Below are positions 49,170 to 64,000 of a stretch of 64,000 bases of DNA, one piece after another. The notes beneath the pieces were generated by a model. The model saw only the letters and a program-made list of their open reading frames with translations, did not search any database and was not told the origin of the DNA. This stretch comes from Paraescarpia echinospica (lineage: Eukaryota > Annelida > Polychaeta > Sabellida > Siboglinidae). The translations under genes and the position numbers were made by a program. How positions within the stretch are numbered: the stretch's first letter is position 1; the number at the start of each line of letters is the position of its first letter. Where the stretch lies: NCBI GenBank assembly GCA_020002185.1, contig CM034533.1, positions 41,544,116-41,608,115 of the forward strand. The letters are read 5' to 3'.

Positions 49170-49262
49170 ACATCATGGCGTTTCCTCCGACAGATTATGT
49201 GCGGAGGGCACATCTTCAGATGATGCTGTAGAAGGCGGCTGATCAGCAAGGTCCTCCTCCTA
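49170..49262 (+). pseudogene. PIN/CXC family fragment, plus strand
   Basis: Plus-strand reading RRAHLQMML, a TAG where the family has Trp, then KAADQQGPP. It faces the minus-strand fragment head to head within about 20 bp. Confidence 0.6.
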
Positions 49263-49589
49263 AAGGTGGAGTTTTTTGGCCAACAGAGAAAACAAGATTA
49301 TTCATCAACTTACTGAGCAATGAGCTTGAGAAAGCTGGGTGCTGTTGTTTTCAAGCGGAGGATCGTTAGACAACACTGAACTCATCAGACAAAATCGACA
49401 CTATCCTCATTGGTGAACATCGATTTGCTAATGCTGTTGTGTGACAACTTTCAACAGGAGTTATTTGGTGTATTCTTAATGCCATAACCTAAACAAAGCA
49501 TAGCACAACAAGTACTTGGCCTGAAGCTGCCTGAGACGGAGATTCTTTCCTCCGCCTACGCTTCTCCCCGTCTGATTCTCTTCTGGAAT

Positions 49590-49890
49590 GCTCAACGTCC
49601 TGGGCAGCTCTCATGGTAATCGCTCTGTAGTTGCTTCTGTCTGCTGCTGGCTGTTCCAAACCTTTGTGGTCTTGCCAGGATGAGTTGCCGTTTCAGCCTG
49701 GTTGCCCTAACGAAGCTCATCATAAAATACAACTTATGGCACTCTGATGCCATCCATATGCGAGACGTGGCCTGCCCAGCGGAACCACGCGTCTGCCCCA
49801 TACAAAAGGGTAGTGACGAGTGACGATGACAGCCTTGTATACTTGTATCTTTGTTGACAAGCGCAGCGAGTGATTCTGCCATACGTATAC
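49590..49890 (-). pseudogene. LINE reverse-transcriptase C-terminal scrap
   Basis: SLVTTLLYGADAW followed by RWAGHVSHMDGIRVP matches the typical post-RT end of RTE-like LINE proteins, with the segment between them deleted. It lies inside the inverted-repeat-bounded element, probably as a nested remnant. Confidence 0.5.
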
Positions 49891-50884
49891 ATTTCAGCAG
49901 GCGACCGAATGAACTGTTGGCAAAGACAAACTACAATCCGCAGGGAAGTAGTTGCGGAAAGAACGGATTTGAGTGTAATTCTGTGTGAGCGTGGTGTGTC
50001 AAATTGCAACTAACATCTCCGTGGAAGCTCTCAACGACAGTAGTGTTTGAACGTGTCATGTACCGGTAAATAACACTACATGTTAAGCAATAATAAGGGT
50101 GTACGCACACACCTCACTGCAATTTTTTATAGCGTATGGTTTTGGTGAAGATAACTGATATTGGAATAAGTACCTCAGTCAAACTATCAACCAAATACAA
50201 AGCATACTAACATACTCGTGAAAACGTTGTTACTATTTAGAAACAGTAGCTAAGGACATAAACTGTGTTGAAATAAACCAGTTTATGACTATATATGTAA
50301 GCAAAATTCGGTTGATCGCAAAGCTACTCCCCGTGGCGGCTAAAATTCGGGTTTCACGGTGTTTAGAAAATTATTTTCATGTTATTTCTAAATGGAATTA
50401 AAGTGGATGTATATCGTTGTATTACTCTATCCATACTACTTCCACTGGTGTACAGAACATAGAATACTCAGCTTAAACAAGTCCTTTCCCTAGATTTTAC
50501 TAGGACAACAGTGAACGGCAGCGACTTTCGACCACTTACCATTATCGTCAGAAATGAAAATATTCCACCACATGAATTTCTGTGAACTTTTTTTTATCTA
50601 ATAATGCAGATATATAGTGCTAACTAAAAACGCCATGATTGCTATTACAATTTGTTTGAGGCTAAACCATAGATTGATTGGATTAGGTCGAAAATTGTGG
50701 TACATATAAATTGCGATAATTCGTAAATGTGTTTACAATACGACCTTACTATCAATTGCAAAGAACTTGTTAGGTACCATTATATAGCTAAATGCACTGC
50801 CTTTCCAACGATATACATCATCTTTATAGTATTCTCACAGAAAATAAGTTACACAGCAGGAATTACGTGTACCCACTAAATTTC

Positions 50885-51060
50885 AATGAGACCTACGACC
50901 ACTTGGCAATATACGAAAATGACAATGTTCCACCAAGTGGATTTTGGTAGACTTTTTTTCTGGTAAGATAAACATACAGTAGAATCTAAAAAATGCCACA
51001 AAATTTACCATTGCAATTTGTTTGAGGTTGAACCATAAATTGATTAGACTAGTAAGCGAA
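50885..51060 (+). repeat. Tandem copy of the element's subterminal block
   Basis: Direct, diverged copy of 50510-50700. Shared landmarks: CGACCACTT, AATGACAATGTTCCACCA, GACTTTTTTTCTGG, TTTGTTTGAGG and AACCATAAATTGATT. It lies just outside the right inverted repeat. Confidence 0.7.
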
Positions 51061-51414
51061 TATGAACATAAAAGCAGAGAGTTTATATCTTGGAGGGGAT
51101 GCATTTAGGCGTCTACAATATTCCAAAGTTAGCTTATTAATACAGTCTCAGGACCTCAGTCATGGGGAGTTCTGTGGTTCTCGTGAACACTCCTTTGGAA
51201 ACGAGCCCCGCCATTTTGAGGAAATTCTTGGGTTATGGCCCATAAGTAAGTTGTATGAACTGAGTTCAACTGACCGATCTTGCTCTCCTCATGGACGGTT
51301 GCAGTTAGAGTGTTCCGGTTAGCTTTTGTTCTGATACTAGCGACAACCGTATCATAATTACCGTGTTTTTTGGCGAATTTACATCTCCGGGAGCTACCAT
51401 GCCTCGCTATAAAT
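51061..51414. other. Spacer, nothing recognised
   Basis: No repeat or exon recognised; a short plus open frame (51062-51322) lacks splice signals and family likeness. Confidence 0.4.
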
Positions 51415-52337
51415 GTAGGGGAACGGCGTGCAAAACGGCCTCCCTGCCCAAAACGGGCCCCCAGTCGTTTAGCGTTATTGTATTATATACAGATACATTT
51501 GTGGTGGCATTGCTACGTAACTCAAAATGAGCACCAGTGAAAGATTGTTTTCATACGTTTCTTAAAATGCTAGCACTATTTTCCAAATACCCTATTTCTG
51601 TTTGTGCGCTTTGAAAACAACAGAAACTGTGGTATACATAAGCCAAATGTGTGTGCTCCAATATGTGTGTACTAGATTTTAAAAACGTGCAGGGCTTGTA
51701 TTCAAACTGATGATCAACGCGAGGCGGTGAAGTGCGCCCAAAACGGGCCGCCGAGCAGCTCGCTATGCCAACAGGGGTCCGCTATTGTCGATATGCTGTT
51801 GATACAATACACACACCTAGATTTGTAATGTATTATGATATTATATTATTTTACATGTATAGGGTGTTACATATTACCCATCTATGCAGTAATAATAATA
51901 AAGTTCTTAAGCCAAACAAATTATTAATATATCTTATATAGCGTCAATATGAGCTATATGGACTTATATTGTATTATTATATTATTAAGTAGTGTAATAT
52001 GCAAGGTGTCAAGTTGCATTTCTTATCAACCATGATAATAAACCCCCTGGCGAGTGTATCACCTATACTGAAAGGAGATCAATCAATAAAGCGAAAGTAT
52101 GCGGCGTGAACACACCACGACTGCTCAAGGTCCGACTTAGAGTGTGCACATTGTGCTTGCAAAATGTGTGATGATAACCAAATAATGCAAGTGGATGTGC
52201 AGGGGGCCCGTTTTGGACGCACTTTTTTAGCGAGTCAAAAATCGGTTGGTGTTCTGAAACCCCCGTAGATACAGTAATTTTAACAGCAATACGCAAATCT
52301 CGCTGAAGGGGCCCGTTTTGCAAGCGGTTCCCCTACG
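51415..52337. mobile_element. Non-autonomous TIR transposon upstream of ABI
   Basis: Left end GTAGGGGAACGGCGTGCAAA, right end TTTGCAAGCGGTTCCCCTAC, which are inverted partners with two mismatches in 20. Internal AAAACGGGCC-type motifs recur near both ends on opposite strands (51457, 51738, 52205, 52311), forming subterminal repeats. No transposase frame; no target-site duplication recognised in the immediate flanks. Confidence 0.7.
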
Positions 52338-52759
52338 CCATTTTCTAAAAATTAATAATTATGTAAGTCTGTGGACAGTTACTTCTATGGATTAGCAACA
52401 TAGTTTTAATTGTTTCGCAAATAGTAACCAGGGGCCCTATGCTATATGTTGCACACACAAACACACACATACACCGAAAATACAAGAAACAAAGTTGAGA
52501 TTTGCTAAACATTGTTACAGACACAAACATGAATGAAATGACATATCACCTAGATCATATTGCCGTAGCCAGCGCACATACTATTGCACACGTGTACATG
52601 CTTTGCTTTTATCGTGCTTCTGAACATCAGGCCTATATATATATATATCAATGGCTCTGCGTCAGGCAACATTGTCAGCCACCTGGCGAATGGATTAAAA
52701 TTAAAATTATTACTTTTCCAACAGATGGCGCAGTTGCATGGATTTTAATTTCGGGCAAC
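52338..52759. other. Presumed ABI 5' UTR/promoter region
   Basis: AT-rich. A TA run (CTATATATATATATATC, about 52631-52651) lies 110 bp before the start codon. No promoter element can be assigned with confidence. Confidence 0.3.
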
Positions 52760-63723
<10,964 letters not shown>

Positions 63724-63886
63724 GTCAGGGTCGTTTGTGTGCGGTTATCCTGCTGTGTTGGCCGCTATTGGGGAGAGTTGTAATATTGTAGTAGTATCAC
63801 ATAGCTCTCTTACTATTGCAATACTGTTACGATGGTAGCGTAATTATTGTGATAGCATCTCGATAGCATTACGAACTACCAAATAT

Positions 63887-64000
63887 AGTCAAACCTTGCT
63901 TTATGGTCACCTTGATAATACAGCCACCTTGCAATTAGGTTGCCCTGGCACAGTCCCAATTAATTTTTATAACAGCAAAGTGTAGGAAATCAGTTGCGCT
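63887..64000 (+). mobile_element. Left end of a TA-type MITE, cut by window edge
   Basis: TAGTCAAACCTTGCTTTATGG, then GGTCACC, ATAATACAGCCACCTTG, and CACAGTCCC. This is the same terminal wording as the element at 43208-43530. Confidence 0.6.

Larger units (their letters stand above)
47450..50700. mobile_element. Inverted-repeat-bounded element carrying PIN/CXC fragments
   Basis: Imperfect inverted repeats of roughly 300-400 bp bracket the segment: left about 47450-47860, right about 50310-50700. Best-matched inner ends are AACACAGTGAACCCCG (47801) and its inverted partner CGGGTTTCACGGTGTTTAG (50348), each next to TA, followed by TTAGCCGC / GCGGCTAA. Outer blocks GTCCACCGAAATCCTTG and TCAAACAAATTGCAAT are also matched in inverted form. 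Inside, a tail like that of the 37-42 kb locus (GGGGTCCCTCAAACAATTCA at about 47930) precedes minus- and plus-strand CXC gene scraps. Confidence 0.65.

Overview
The window is animal (metazoan) nuclear DNA. Genes are split into short GC-rich exons with GT-AG introns inside AT-rich, repeat-crowded DNA. There are long CA/CT/TA microsatellites, tRNA-headed SINEs, broken LINEs and many small inverted-repeat transposons. The protein families and repeat types fit a marine invertebrate (deuterostome or lophotrochozoan); I cannot name the species from sequence alone. No operons, CRISPR arrays, real tRNAs or rRNAs were seen.

Layout, all genes on the + strand. (1) 1-7587: no recognisable exon, several simple repeats. 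(2) 7588-26959: twenty exons of an SLC4-family sodium-coupled bicarbonate transporter, about 1121 residues visible, with only the first N-terminal exon(s) missing; the probable 3' UTR runs to about 28 kb. (3) 28-43 kb: a repeat desert with SINEs, an hAT transposase remnant, a decayed CR1/jockey-like LINE, and a 4.9-kb fold-back locus built from a PIN-like/CXC-domain protein family. (4) 43001-46494: a small four- or five-exon gene, reconstructed here from exons whose splice phases agree at every join; I do not recognise its product. One intron holds a perfect 40-bp-arm hairpin. (5) 47.4-51.1 kb: a second locus of the PIN/CXC family, bracketed by long imperfect inverted repeats. (6) 51.4-52.3 kb: a transposon with terminal inverted repeats (TIRs). 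(7) 52760-63723: six exons of an Abl-interactor (ABI) gene, cut by the right edge before its SH3 domain. Its introns hold an hAT-type element with a perfect 8-bp target-site duplication and a 5'-truncated RTE-like LINE with a 16-bp target-site duplication.

The three host genes have no evident shared pathway. The transporter moves bicarbonate at the plasma membrane, and ABI is a WAVE-complex subunit controlling actin branching. The most unusual content is the PIN/CXC family: two loci in the same tail-gene order, each with a gene fragment on the opposite strand, sharing noncoding tails, one of them inside inverted repeats. The uncharacterised gene at 43-46.5 kb is the other main point.
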